This document shows, piece after piece, positions 28,306 to 42,158 of a stretch of 64,000 nt of DNA. The stretch is taken from positions 186,001 to 250,000 of the forward strand of contig CANLXO010000001.1 of assembly GCA_947495055.1 (NCBI GenBank), read 5' to 3'. The notes beneath the pieces were generated by a model, which was given only the letters and a program-made list of their open reading frames with translations, was not told the origin of the DNA and did not search any database. The position numbers and the translations under genes were made by a program. The first letter of the stretch is position 1, and every line of letters starts with the position of its first letter. This stretch comes from an uncultured Psychrobacter sp. GTDB taxonomy: Bacteria; Pseudomonadota; Gammaproteobacteria; Pseudomonadales; Moraxellaceae.

Positions 28306-28926
28306 TTAGATTTTATCCGCCATAAGTAGCCAAGGTATAGTCATAATGATTAATAAGGCTAGTACAAATTGAATTAAAAAGAAAGCTTGGTGTTCACCGA
28401 CAACTTTGCTGAGTGTCACGCCAAGCGCACTATATTTAATAGGCTGAGTATCAGACTCACCTTTTTGATCAATATCGTCATATAAATGATGCAATACCTC
28501 TAAGAACTGTAAGTATTCATCACAATTCCAACTATAAGGTTTAAAAGGCATTAATGCCTTGATTCTCATATCCTTAACCATACAGCGCTCAAGTACAATT
28601 GAGCGTAACGACCATCCAGAAAAATGACGCTCATCAAGTTCTGAGAAGTCTAGTATCTTTAAATCTTTGTGACGATCATCTAATAGTAAGCGGTTTTTTA
28701 GGTTTGTCAGGTCTTGCTCGCGACCTTCGACACACTGAAAAAAGTAGCCATTGCCGTAACAAAGGATACCCGTAATATCGTTATTGTAATTGTTCTGTGT
28801 CGCTAATTTTGCAATATCATTGAGTGTGCTAGAACCTACAAGTCCAGCAGTAGTAATGCGGCTGATGTAAACCAGTTGGTAAAGATCTTTGGTATCTGAA
28901 TTTGTCATAGCATGCACAGGTGACAA
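28306..28926 (-). CDS. BLUF-domain blue-light sensor with C-terminal membrane anchor
   Basis: A 206-residue protein. Residues about 15-110 form a BLUF (flavin blue-light sensing) domain. The flavin-bonding Tyr20 is in LVYISR, NNDITGILCY carries the conserved ITG motif, Gln64 is in YFFQCVEG, and Trp105 lies in the switch region. A linker is followed by a hydrophobic segment at about 178-203 (ending IMTIPWLLM), which should anchor it in the inner membrane. There is no fused output domain. The start is TTG at 28926, supported by AAGGAG seven bases upstream; ATG at 28908 has no such site. Partner unknown. Confidence 0.88.
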   Translation of the reverse strand: MSPVHAMTNSDTKDLYQLVYISRITTAGLVGSSTLNDIAKLATQNNYNNDITGILCYGNGYFFQCVEGREQDLTNLKNRLLLDDRHKDLKILDFSELDERHFSGWSLRSIVLERCMVKDMRIKALMPFKPYSWNCDEYLQFLEVLHHLYDDIDQKGESDTQPIKYSALGVTLSKVVGEHQAFFLIQFVLALLIIMTIPWLLMADKI

Positions 28927-29191
28927 TCAGCCTCTCCTTATTATTATACGGTTTGTAAATCAATAACTACTAAAACTAGTCTTATACTATTGATTTAATT
29001 TGTTTTATATTTATTGTATTAAGATGGTTACATCATAGGCTAATTGCGTACCAATAGCAAAACATAATTTCTCTGACTAGTCAGAATTATAATTATTAGT
29101 TATTGACAATTATATATCAAATATTGAATATATAGATGAGAGTTGTTTTTATTTACGCTCTCCACCCTACATTTTGCGGTAGCTCATCAAA

Positions 29192-29902
29192 TTATTTTTG
29201 TGACTGTATTAAAGATAAAATGAGTAGCTCATCATCGGCGTAGGTCAGTTTGATGTTTTGCCGACTACCAGTAACAAGTCTTATTGGTAAGGTTAGATAC
29301 TCAAAAGCACTGGCTTCATCAGTGATACTCAAATGTTGCAGTGCCACATGCTCAAGTACTTTTGTGAGCGCTCCTGCACGAAAGACTTGCGGGGTTTGTG
29401 CTTGCCACATGCCCTCTCGATCAACAGTATGAGAGACGTAGCACCGTGAGGTATCGTCCTGCTGCGCTTGCTTTAGAGTATCCGCTACTGGTGCTGCTAA
29501 AATAGCGCCATAAGGTTCAAGCTTGGCCGCCGCAATAACCTCATCTATATCTGCTAAAGGCACAGTAGGACGTGCTGCGTCGTGAATAAGAATCAAATCA
29601 TCATCACTTGCGCCTTTACTCATGATGGCCTCTATCCCTGCGCTGACGGATTGCCAACGCTCAGTACCACCAGTGGCGTAGAAAACAGGCATTGCAAATT
29701 TTAGATTTTGCGCTGTATTATCATCTGCTGCCACAACGAGCAAACACTCGGTAATCTGCTCGCTTTGAGCTAATCTCCCAACACTATGCTGCAATAGAGT
29801 CTGATTGCCGAGAATAGTATATTGCTTAGGTACAGACGCACCAAAGCGGCTGCCGCGACCAGCAGCGACAATCATTGCATGCAATTTAGGGGTTTTATTC
29901 AT
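29192..29902 (-). CDS. ispD: 2-C-methyl-D-erythritol 4-phosphate cytidylyltransferase
   Basis: A 236-residue enzyme of the non-mevalonate isoprenoid pathway that makes CDP-methylerythritol from CTP and MEP. The nucleotide-binding start is MIVAAGRGSRFGASVPKQY; other motifs are LIHDAARPTV and TDEASAFE. It lies 66 bases after ftsB on the same strand, the conserved ftsB-ispD pair. ispF is not adjacent. Confidence 0.96.
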   Translation of the reverse strand: MNKTPKLHAMIVAAGRGSRFGASVPKQYTILGNQTLLQHSVGRLAQSEQITECLLVVAADDNTAQNLKFAMPVFYATGGTERWQSVSAGIEAIMSKGASDDDLILIHDAARPTVPLADIDEVIAAAKLEPYGAILAAPVADTLKQAQQDDTSRCYVSHTVDREGMWQAQTPQVFRAGALTKVLEHVALQHLSITDEASAFEYLTLPIRLVTGSRQNIKLTYADDELLILSLIQSQK

Positions 29903-29968
29903 GTGAGAGGTTCGTGATAAAAAAAGGGCTCGTACTAATGATAAGTTATAGCATCGCCATATGCTATG

Positions 29969-30274
29969 TTATTGACTATGCGTTGTTGGTGCAGTAGATA
30001 TTTGAACAAAGGTTTCATTGGGTTTGATCAACCCCAAATCTAGCCGCGCGTGTTCCTCTACGGCCTCAAGTCCATTTTTTAAATCGCTTACGTCAGTGCG
30101 TAGTAAGTTATTGGCTGCAACTTGGTTGTCATTGAGCTGCTGCTGATTATCAATCTGGGCACTGAGCTTACTATGCTCAAATCGACCGTTTTCACCCAGC
30201 CAATATTGATATTGCAGGCCCATCAACACAGCAACTGCAAAAGCTAATAGTATAAACTGGCTAAAGTATTTCAT
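29969..30274 (-). CDS. ftsB: Cell division protein FtsB
   Basis: A 101-residue bitopic protein starting at MKYFSQF (30274); the open frame continues upstream into the eno end but without homologous content. The N-terminal transmembrane segment (about 5-22), the YQYWLGENGRF motif typical of FtsB and a coiled coil (about 30-75) fit the FtsQLB divisome subcomplex. The DLGLIKPNETFVQI segment matches the family C-terminus. It sits between eno and ispD, as in many gammaproteobacteria. Confidence 0.93.
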   Translation of the reverse strand: MKYFSQFILLAFAVAVLMGLQYQYWLGENGRFEHSKLSAQIDNQQQLNDNQVAANNLLRTDVSDLKNGLEAVEEHARLDLGLIKPNETFVQISTAPTTHSQ

Positions 30275-30365
30275 AGTAGACGCGCAAAATATAAGGATAC
30301 TAAGTACAAATAAAAAGCAGTATGTCATTGGGTACAAAATCACACACTGCTTTGTTTGAATGGTT

Positions 30366-31703
<1,338 letters not shown>

Positions 31704-31889
31704 TCATGCCAAGTTTGTGGGATAAAAAGGGCAAGCTATAAACAAAAATAAATTTGGTGATAATGCTTGGCATCATAGCATAAATTTTGTCAAACATCGC
31801 CCATCTTCGAGACAACAATAAGCGATTCATCGCGTCAGTTAGAGCGCGAAACTACATGATAAACAAATAAGATTTTATGATTGCAAATG

Positions 31890-34268
31890 TTAAGCATCTA
31901 TCACTTTTGGTTTGCTAGTATTCACCTTAGCACTAGCATCCGATACCGTATTAGTCAGCTCAACCTCAGTTTTAAAGCGTGTTAAGCGTAGCGCGTTCAT
32001 CAAGACTGATATGGAGCTCAGTGCCATCGCCGCGGCTGCTATCATCGGGTTCAAAAACCCAAAAGCGGCCAGAGGAATACCCAAGCAATTATAAATAAAG
32101 GCAAAAAATAGGTTCTGTTTGATATTACGAACCGTTGCTTGCGCGATCTTTTGCGCCGCATCAATATGCATGAGCGACTCGCCCATCAAACGTGCGGACG
32201 CACTATGCTGCGCCACATCAGTACCCTCAAACATCGCAAAGCTAGCATCAGCGGTCGCCATAGCGGGTGCATCGTTGACGCCATCACCTGCCATCGCTAC
32301 TTTGTGACCTGCTGCTTGGAGTTTGGAGATTTGACTGGCTTTATCACGCGGGCTCATAGCGCCATACGCTTTGGTGATACCCAGTTGTCCTGCCACATGA
32401 TCGACCACAGACTGCTTATCACCGCTCATTAGCACTACATCAATATCAGCTGCTTGTAAGGTAGCAATCGCCTGCGGCGTATCGTCTTTTAGATCGTCAG
32501 CTAGTGCAAAAGCGCCAAGCGGCTTATCATTGATACTTACGGCAACCGTACTAGCGATACTCCAAACTTTGGGCATATGCTTAGGTAAATTTAACTCAGC
32601 GAACGCCGCTGTCCCTACCTTGATGAGTCCTAAACCTGCAATAGTGGCTTGGATACCTGCGCCTTTGACTACGCTGATGTCGGTTACCTCTAGTAGGGGC
32701 AAATTGCGCTCTGTAGCAGCATTAATAAGCGCCGTCGCTAATGGATGACTGGCATGAGCCTCTACGCTCGCCGCAAGCTGTAACACATCATCGACATTGA
32801 GTGATTTATCGACCATGACTTTATCGACGATGACGGGCTTACCTATCGTTAACGTGCCTGTCTTATCCAGTACGACCGTGTCTATGTCACCCGCCGCCTC
32901 CAGACTTTGCGCGTCTTTGAACCAGACGCCATGACGCGCCGCGACTCCCATACCTGCCATGATAGCAGCGGGCGTGGCAAGGCCTAACGCACAAGGACAA
33001 GCGATGACCAATACGGATACCGCATGCATAAGTGCCGTATCGACCCTACCCGTGAACCACCACGTCAGCGCAAAAGTCGCAACGGCAATGGCCACTACGA
33101 CGGGCACAAAAATAGCGGTGACTCTATCGGCAAGGCGCGCCAGCTTGGCCTTTGAGCCTTGGGCGTCGCTGAGCGCTTGTACCATATCGCCAAGCTTAGT
33201 ATCACTGCCTTTGGCGCTGACACGGTACAGCAAGCTACCATTCTCAACGAGCGCACCTGCCAGTAGCGTATCGTTAACGTCTTTTTTGAGCGGTACCGAC
33301 TCCCCTGTCAAATGACCTTCAACGCACCAGCCACTACCGTCAACAACAGTGCCATCGGTTGCCACGCGGCTACCTTGCTTAGCCCGCAAGATATCACCAA
33401 TTTGCACGTCTTTTAGAGCAACATTGTGAAAATCGCCATTGGGCTGCTCTAATTCAACTTCATCTGGGGTGAGCGATAGCAGTAAATCAATACTGTTTAG
33501 ACTTCTCTTTTTGGTGCGCTCTTCTAGATATTTACCTGTACGTACAAAGGCAATGACCATGACTCCGGCTTCAAAATAAACACCAGGGCCATGACCTTCA
33601 ATAGACAAAAGACTAGCCAAACTGCCATCACCGTGCGTCAACCACAGATAAGTAGAATACGCCCAAATGGTCACCGTACCGATGACCACGAGTACATCCA
33701 TGTTGGCAAGACCACCCTTAACAGATGCCCACGCGCTACTATAAAAAGGCAGTGCCAAACCGAACTGAACGATCGTCGCCAAGACAAACTGTATCCATAC
33801 TGGCGGCATCCACGCCATACCTTGTCCTACAAGCATACCTGCCATACCCACCAAAAACGGCACCAGACATATCCAAAGCGCAATCAGTCGCCATGGTCTT
33901 TTGGTTGCCGTATCCTCATCGTTTTGCGCAAACAGCGAGTCACCAGCTTGCAGGTTGGCGACAAAGCCTGTTTTATTGACCCACTCTGTGACTTGCTCTG
34001 GTGTGGTCTCGCTAGGGTTGTAGTCAACATTGGCAGTCTCACCTGCGAAGTTGACGCTCACCTCATAGATAGAGGGCTTTTTATTGAGCACTTTTTCAAT
34101 ACGCGAGGCACAGGCTTGGCACGACATACCGTCAATCGCCAATTGCAAATGCGCACGTTGCGGCGCTTGCTGAGTGTTTGACTCAACATCGGTGTTAACC
34201 TCATTGCTGACCTTGTTGGCAGTACCAGCATCATAGTTAGAATCAGTCGCGGCGCTAGAATCAGTCAT
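31890..34268 (-). CDS. copA: Copper-exporting P1B-type ATPase
   Basis: A 792-residue membrane pump. One N-terminal heavy-metal-associated domain carries MSCQAC (Cys50, Cys53). It is followed by transmembrane helices, the actuator TGES motif (HLTGESVPL), the CPC metal site in VIACPCALGLATP (about residue 422), the phosphorylation motif DKTGTLTIGKP (about 464), the HP locus (ASHPLA) and GDGVNDAPAMA. These define a Cu(I) exporter. The first 35 residues are a low-complexity Asn/Thr/Asp tail. It lies downstream of copZ but behind that gene's terminator, so it probably has its own promoter. No CueR operator was recognised. Confidence 0.95.
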   Translation of the reverse strand: MTDSSAATDSNYDAGTANKVSNEVNTDVESNTQQAPQRAHLQLAIDGMSCQACASRIEKVLNKKPSIYEVSVNFAGETANVDYNPSETTPEQVTEWVNKTGFVANLQAGDSLFAQNDEDTATKRPWRLIALWICLVPFLVGMAGMLVGQGMAWMPPVWIQFVLATIVQFGLALPFYSSAWASVKGGLANMDVLVVIGTVTIWAYSTYLWLTHGDGSLASLLSIEGHGPGVYFEAGVMVIAFVRTGKYLEERTKKRSLNSIDLLLSLTPDEVELEQPNGDFHNVALKDVQIGDILRAKQGSRVATDGTVVDGSGWCVEGHLTGESVPLKKDVNDTLLAGALVENGSLLYRVSAKGSDTKLGDMVQALSDAQGSKAKLARLADRVTAIFVPVVVAIAVATFALTWWFTGRVDTALMHAVSVLVIACPCALGLATPAAIMAGMGVAARHGVWFKDAQSLEAAGDIDTVVLDKTGTLTIGKPVIVDKVMVDKSLNVDDVLQLAASVEAHASHPLATALINAATERNLPLLEVTDISVVKGAGIQATIAGLGLIKVGTAAFAELNLPKHMPKVWSIASTVAVSINDKPLGAFALADDLKDDTPQAIATLQAADIDVVLMSGDKQSVVDHVAGQLGITKAYGAMSPRDKASQISKLQAAGHKVAMAGDGVNDAPAMATADASFAMFEGTDVAQHSASARLMGESLMHIDAAQKIAQATVRNIKQNLFFAFIYNCLGIPLAAFGFLNPMIAAAAMALSSISVLMNALRLTRFKTEVELTNTVSDASAKVNTSKPKVIDA

Positions 34269-34438
34269 AGATAAAACTCAAAATACGATGGATAGGGATA
34301 CAATTTTTAGCAATGCATTTTATTATACTAAAAAACATACTATAGTAATGAGATGGTTGCTATTACCGCTAATGCAAGTGATTAAGCGGTTATCAGTAGT
34401 GAATAGCCTTGCTACCACTCAGTAATGAGACTGCCATT

Positions 34439-34465
34439 AAAAAAACCAGCCATGATAGCTGGTTT
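34439..34465 (-). terminator. Terminator of copZ
   Basis: On the minus strand an AAAACCAGC stem with GCTGGTTTTTTT, 20 bases after the stop. Confidence 0.85.
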
Positions 34466-34483
34466 TGAGATCGTACTCTAAAA

Positions 34484-34708
34484 TTATGAGTTAGCGACTT
34501 CGGCATCAAAACCGCCTTCAGTAATGACTGCAGCGATCTCGTCCGCGCTGGTCATAGTGTCATCAAAAGTAACGGTCGCCTGATTGGTTGGTAGCTCAAC
34601 CGTCATGCTGATGAGACCTTCAAGCTCGGTGGTCACGCCGTGTACACTCTCTACGCATTTGTCACAAGTCATACCGTCAATCTTAATAATTCTAGTTTGA
34701 TGTGCCAT
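34484..34708 (-). CDS. copZ: Copper chaperone, HMA domain
   Basis: A 74-residue single heavy-metal-associated domain with GMTCDKC near the N-terminus, the family's typical length and a beta-alpha-beta pattern. It should bind Cu(I) and deliver it to the CopA pump encoded downstream. AAAGGAG precedes the start. It is followed by its own terminator. Confidence 0.9.
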   Translation of the reverse strand: MAHQTRIIKIDGMTCDKCVESVHGVTTELEGLISMTVELPTNQATVTFDDTMTSADEIAAVITEGGFDAEVANS

Positions 34709-34844
34709 GCTAGGCTCCTTTATTAGATCAAATTAATGTTAATTATAAGCTTGGAATAAGCTAATACCTTTATACCCTAAGCGATATAAGTACCAACATC
34801 AACTCAGTTTGGTAAAGAAGTTCGCGACTACTCATGATTAAAAT

Positions 34845-35093
34845 TTAATTGTCAGGGTTTTGCGGCGCGTCAATCGGAAATGGCTGCGTCACATAATCGA
34901 CCATACTAATCGCTGCGGTGAACGCATGAATGCTGGTATCGGTATCGTCATAGCGGATAAGCGCTGTATTAGTATCCGCATCAAGCTCTACCGCAACGAC
35001 GCCAGTTATATTCTGTAGCGCAGTCATCACACTATCCAAACCCTCAGCATCATCGATATTCTCAATGCTGACCTTTGCCATCTTAATCGCCAT
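34845..35093 (-). CDS. HMA-like small protein lacking the metal-binding cysteines
   Basis: An 82-residue protein. Length and pattern (VSIENIDDAEGLDSVMTALQ, then ITGVVAVELDADTNTALIRYDD and a second helix) match a heavy-metal-associated fold, but there is no Cys at all and the CxxC loop is replaced by IDDAEG. AAGGATAAGG supports the start. It lies between kdsA and copZ. It could be a structural or regulatory relative of the chaperone; metal binding by cysteines is excluded. Confidence 0.7.
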   Translation of the reverse strand: MAIKMAKVSIENIDDAEGLDSVMTALQNITGVVAVELDADTNTALIRYDDTDTSIHAFTAAISMVDYVTQPFPIDAPQNPDN

Positions 35094-35144
35094 TGCCTTA
35101 TCCTTTTATTACAAATTTAGCTACTCTGTTGCTCTCACCCTTGT

Positions 35145-36035
<891 letters not shown>

Positions 36036-36197
36036 TTATTGTTATCAACAATTTATGTTAAGACTTATCGCTATTGTAACCGATACAACGATAAAGAAAA
36101 GTCCACGAACGTAATCGTCTCTCTCGCTATTTTCAGCTCATAATTCAACCTAGTTCATTATTTGATAAAGATTGAGGGCTAAACGTCTCAATCGGAT

Positions 36198-36231
36198 ATA
36201 AAAAAAGACCAATCCGTAGATTAGTCTTTTA
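36198..36231 (-). terminator. Terminator of pyrG
   Basis: On the minus strand AAAGACTAATC / GATTGGTCTTTTTTT with one G-T pair, about 30 bases after the stop. Confidence 0.8.
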
Positions 36232-36261
36232 TTGGCTAAAGTTTAAAACAATTGCTATAGC

Positions 36262-39118
<2,857 letters not shown>

Positions 39119-39224
39119 AACATATCTCTACTTATTTATTAAAATGTTGACTGATAGCTATGCAAACCATTCTTAAAATCGATAGTTTAAGCTTACCTAT
39201 TCCTAGAGATTAAATAAAGCAAAC

Positions 39225-39250
39225 AAAAAACTCACCCCGAAGGATGAGTT
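39225..39250 (-). terminator. Terminator of porin copy 2
   Basis: On the minus strand a 9-bp stem AACTCATCC / GGGTGAGTT with a TTCG loop and T run. Confidence 0.8.
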
Positions 39251-39277
39251 CTTAATAAACCATGTCTTGCATTTAGA

Positions 39278-40414
39278 TTAGAATAAGTATTCTAGACCAG
39301 CACCGATAGCAAGAACGTTTGCATCACCGCTACCACGAACACTAACAACTTCACCATTATCACCGTCTACATCTTCACGGGTAAAGAATCTATCATTGTC
39401 TAAATCAGCAGAGTTATAACCAGCGTAAGCATGCGCAATCATATTGTCTTTAAAGAAGTACTGACCACCAACCACAAACTGGTCAGAGTCATTGCCGTCA
39501 AGACCACTTAAGCTATCTGTTTTATTGTACTGCGCATAAATAGCTGCTGGACGAGCAAAGTTATCTAGACCCATTTTGGCACTAACGATTAGGCCGTCTT
39601 CTTCACCAAGACCATCATAATCAGCTTGCTGGTATAGCAGTCCCATTGTAATTGGCATAGTAATGTAGTTACTTAGATCTAAACTTGCGGTACCACGCAG
39701 GATGTCTCCATTGATGGTCATGTCTTTATCATAAGCCACACCAACCGTAAAGCCTGTGCCTGGGTTGTAGTTCAATGAAGCTCCGTAACCTTCGTCACGA
39801 TCATCGCTATCAGAGACAAAAGTCTCATCAGCACCGTACTGTAGTACTAAGTCTAATGGTAAGTCATTGTACTTAGGCGCAAACCACATGATAGAGTTGT
39901 TAATACGGCCGCCATCAGTCATAGTCAACGCTTCAGCAACGGTTCCGCCATTAATACTACTGGCACCAATGTTATCCCAATAGCCTTTGGTCACTAGTAC
40001 GTTATCAAGAACATAATCGGTTACTGAGTAGTTGCGACCAAAACGGAATTGACCGTATTGCTCATTAGCTAGGCCAAGATAAGTATCACGGCTTTTGAAG
40101 CCAATGTTGTCATCGCCGCTATCATCGATGTTGATAGCGTATTCTAACTGATAAATGACATCAGTATTGGCAGTGATGGCCTCAGAGCCTTTAAAGCCTA
40201 AACGTGAGATGTTTGAGTTCACTTGCAATGAATCACTATCGTTATTGATTCTTTGTATATCGCCGTCAAAATCAGTGTCTACAGTCTCTTCAACGTCAAG
40301 CTCAGCGTTGACATAATCGGTAGTGAGGAAGGCTTTACCGTATAAAGTAGGTGCAGCATTAGCAGCTGATACAGACAGTGCGGCAATTGAAGTTGCTAAA
40401 AGTAGTTTTTTCAT
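39278..40414 (-). CDS. Gram-negative porin, copy 2
   Basis: A 378-residue porin with signal peptide MKKLLLATSIAALSVSAANA, very close to that of copy 3. Strand motifs include SNISRLGFKGSEAI, SRDTYLGLANEQ and FRFGRNYSV, and the C-terminus is GLEYLF. It differs from its neighbours mainly in Asp-rich loops (for example SDSDDRDEGYG). The leader AAGTGGAGATATTTT is conserved with the other copies. A terminator follows, so each copy can be a separate transcript. Confidence 0.93.
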   Translation of the reverse strand: MKKLLLATSIAALSVSAANAAPTLYGKAFLTTDYVNAELDVEETVDTDFDGDIQRINNDSDSLQVNSNISRLGFKGSEAITANTDVIYQLEYAINIDDSGDDNIGFKSRDTYLGLANEQYGQFRFGRNYSVTDYVLDNVLVTKGYWDNIGASSINGGTVAEALTMTDGGRINNSIMWFAPKYNDLPLDLVLQYGADETFVSDSDDRDEGYGASLNYNPGTGFTVGVAYDKDMTINGDILRGTASLDLSNYITMPITMGLLYQQADYDGLGEEDGLIVSAKMGLDNFARPAAIYAQYNKTDSLSGLDGNDSDQFVVGGQYFFKDNMIAHAYAGYNSADLDNDRFFTREDVDGDNGEVVSVRGSGDANVLAIGAGLEYLF

Positions 40415-40468
40415 AAAATATCTCCACTTCGTAATTTTGTCAAGATTGGTAAGTAAAATTCTTTAATG

Positions 40469-40496
40469 AAAAACTCACCCTAAGGATGAGTTTTTT
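40469..40496 (-). terminator. Terminator of porin copy 3
   Basis: On the minus strand AAAAACTCATCC / GGGTGAGTTTTT with a three-base loop. It is nearly the same sequence as the terminator of copy 2, so it was probably duplicated with the gene. Confidence 0.8.
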
Positions 40497-40518
40497 AAAC
40501 AAGTTCTAAAAGGCTGGA

Positions 40519-41628
40519 CTAGAATAAGTACTCTAGACCGCCACCGATAGCGAATAGATCGATATCAGTATTAGAGTTGCCAATTTCAGCTGAGTTCGCA
40601 CCCGCATAAGCATGAGCAATCATGTTTTTCTTAAACTCATACGTGCCGCCAACAACTAGCTGGTCTGAGTCAGCATCATCAATACCATCTAAGTTATTAG
40701 TATGGTTGTACTGAGTATAGACTGTTGCAGGGCGAGCAAAGTTAGTTAAGCCCATCTCAGCACTTACCACTAAGCCTTTCTCTTTTTCAGAACCGCTGAA
40801 GTCAAAGTCTGCTTGTTGATACAAGACACCAAGTTGTACTGGGTAAGCCACATAGTTACCTAGATCAACGCTAGCACTGCCACGTAAGATTTCACCTGCA
40901 ATGTTTAGATCATCGCTATAGGCGATACCAGCGGTAAAACCAGTACCTGCGTCAAACATGAGTGAGGCACCGTAACCTTCGTTGCGATCATCGCTGTCTT
41001 CGACAAAAGTCTCATCAGCACCATACATAAGGGCTAGTGATAACGGTAGGTCATTATATTTAGGTGCTTTCCAGACGATAGAATTATTAACACGGTTACC
41101 GTCAGTCAAGTTTAGTGCTTCGCTAAGACTTGGGTTATCAAAGTCAGCACTGCCAGGACCTAGGTTATCCCAGTAGCCTTCGTTGACCGCGACGTTATTG
41201 ATGTAATCGATAACTGAGTAGTTACGACCAAAACGGAATTCACCGAAGTTTGCGTTTTTTAGACCAAGATAGGTATCACGGCTTTGGAACGTTCTGCTCT
41301 CGCCATCTACGGCGATGCCATATTCTAACTGATAGATAACATCAGTCTCAGCAGTGATAGCTTCAGCACCTCTAAAGCCTAAACGTGAAATGTTTGAGTT
41401 GATTTGTAATGAATCAGCGTCAGCATCACCAACTTCAACATTTCTGACTTCAACAAACTCACCGGTAATAGGATCTCTAACATTAGATGTAGTAGTAACT
41501 GGAATATTGTTACCATCAGCATTAACATAGTCAGTAGTAATGAATATTTTACCGTAGACGGTTGGAGCAGCTTGCGCCGCTGATACAGATAGAGCAGCAA
41601 CTGCTGTAGCTAAAAGTAGTTTTTTCAT
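40519..41628 (-). CDS. Gram-negative porin, copy 3
   Basis: A 369-residue porin, first in transcription order. Signal peptide MKKLLLATAVAALSVSAAQA; beta-barrel motifs SNISRLGFRGAEAI, SRDTYLGLKN and FRFGRNYSVIDY; C-terminal GLEYLF. The leader AAGTGGAGATACCCC precedes the start. The long region of about 530 bases upstream suggests regulated expression. Confidence 0.93.
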   Translation of the reverse strand: MKKLLLATAVAALSVSAAQAAPTVYGKIFITTDYVNADGNNIPVTTTSNVRDPITGEFVEVRNVEVGDADADSLQINSNISRLGFRGAEAITAETDVIYQLEYGIAVDGESRTFQSRDTYLGLKNANFGEFRFGRNYSVIDYINNVAVNEGYWDNLGPGSADFDNPSLSEALNLTDGNRVNNSIVWKAPKYNDLPLSLALMYGADETFVEDSDDRNEGYGASLMFDAGTGFTAGIAYSDDLNIAGEILRGSASVDLGNYVAYPVQLGVLYQQADFDFSGSEKEKGLVVSAEMGLTNFARPATVYTQYNHTNNLDGIDDADSDQLVVGGTYEFKKNMIAHAYAGANSAEIGNSNTDIDLFAIGGGLEYLF

Positions 41629-42158
41629 GGGGTATCTCCACTTACAATTTTAGTAGTAGGCTGGCTATCATTAGCTGGTGCCCGTAATGGTATCGTCACA
41701 AATCCTCAAAAGATAAAATATGTAACTGACGACCGGAATCTGTTCAAAAAAGTGTGGTATGTCTATCACTATCAGGTAAAAAACCATTACTTAAAGAATC
41801 GTATGCTTACATGTAACCCTTATGTAAAATTTGGCTTTTAACACTTCAATGTGTAACATCCGTTACCAAACTCATACTTCGGCTATAAGCATAACAACTC
41901 TGACATAATTTGCAACATTTTTTTGAGCTAATTGTTTCTACTGTGTGTCAAATATTCTCTAGAGACAACGTTTTATTTGCCTTAGACAACATTCGTAAAC
42001 CGAAAAAAATATCATTATATTGTATTTAATACCTATAACTATTATCGAGAAAACCGTATTCATTGATAAATAAATTTTTACCCACAAAAAAGCGCCACCT
42101 ATCCTAAGATAGATGACGCTGTTCTTAACGAGCTTGCAAGCAGGTTAATTATTTACTT
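41629..42158. other. Intergenic between porins and glcB
   Basis: AT-rich, with no gene. It holds the 5' region of porin copy 3 and, at 42085-42120, the glcB terminator. A TTGACA on the minus strand near 41948 lacks a matching -10. Confidence 0.5.
42085..42120 (-). terminator. Terminator of glcB
   Basis: On the minus strand AGCGTCATCTATC / GATAGGTGGCGCT with two G-T pairs, then TTTTTT. Confidence 0.8.

Noticed and set aside
41942-41953. TTGACA on the minus strand upstream of porin copy 3
   Set aside because: No -10 hexamer at a workable distance.
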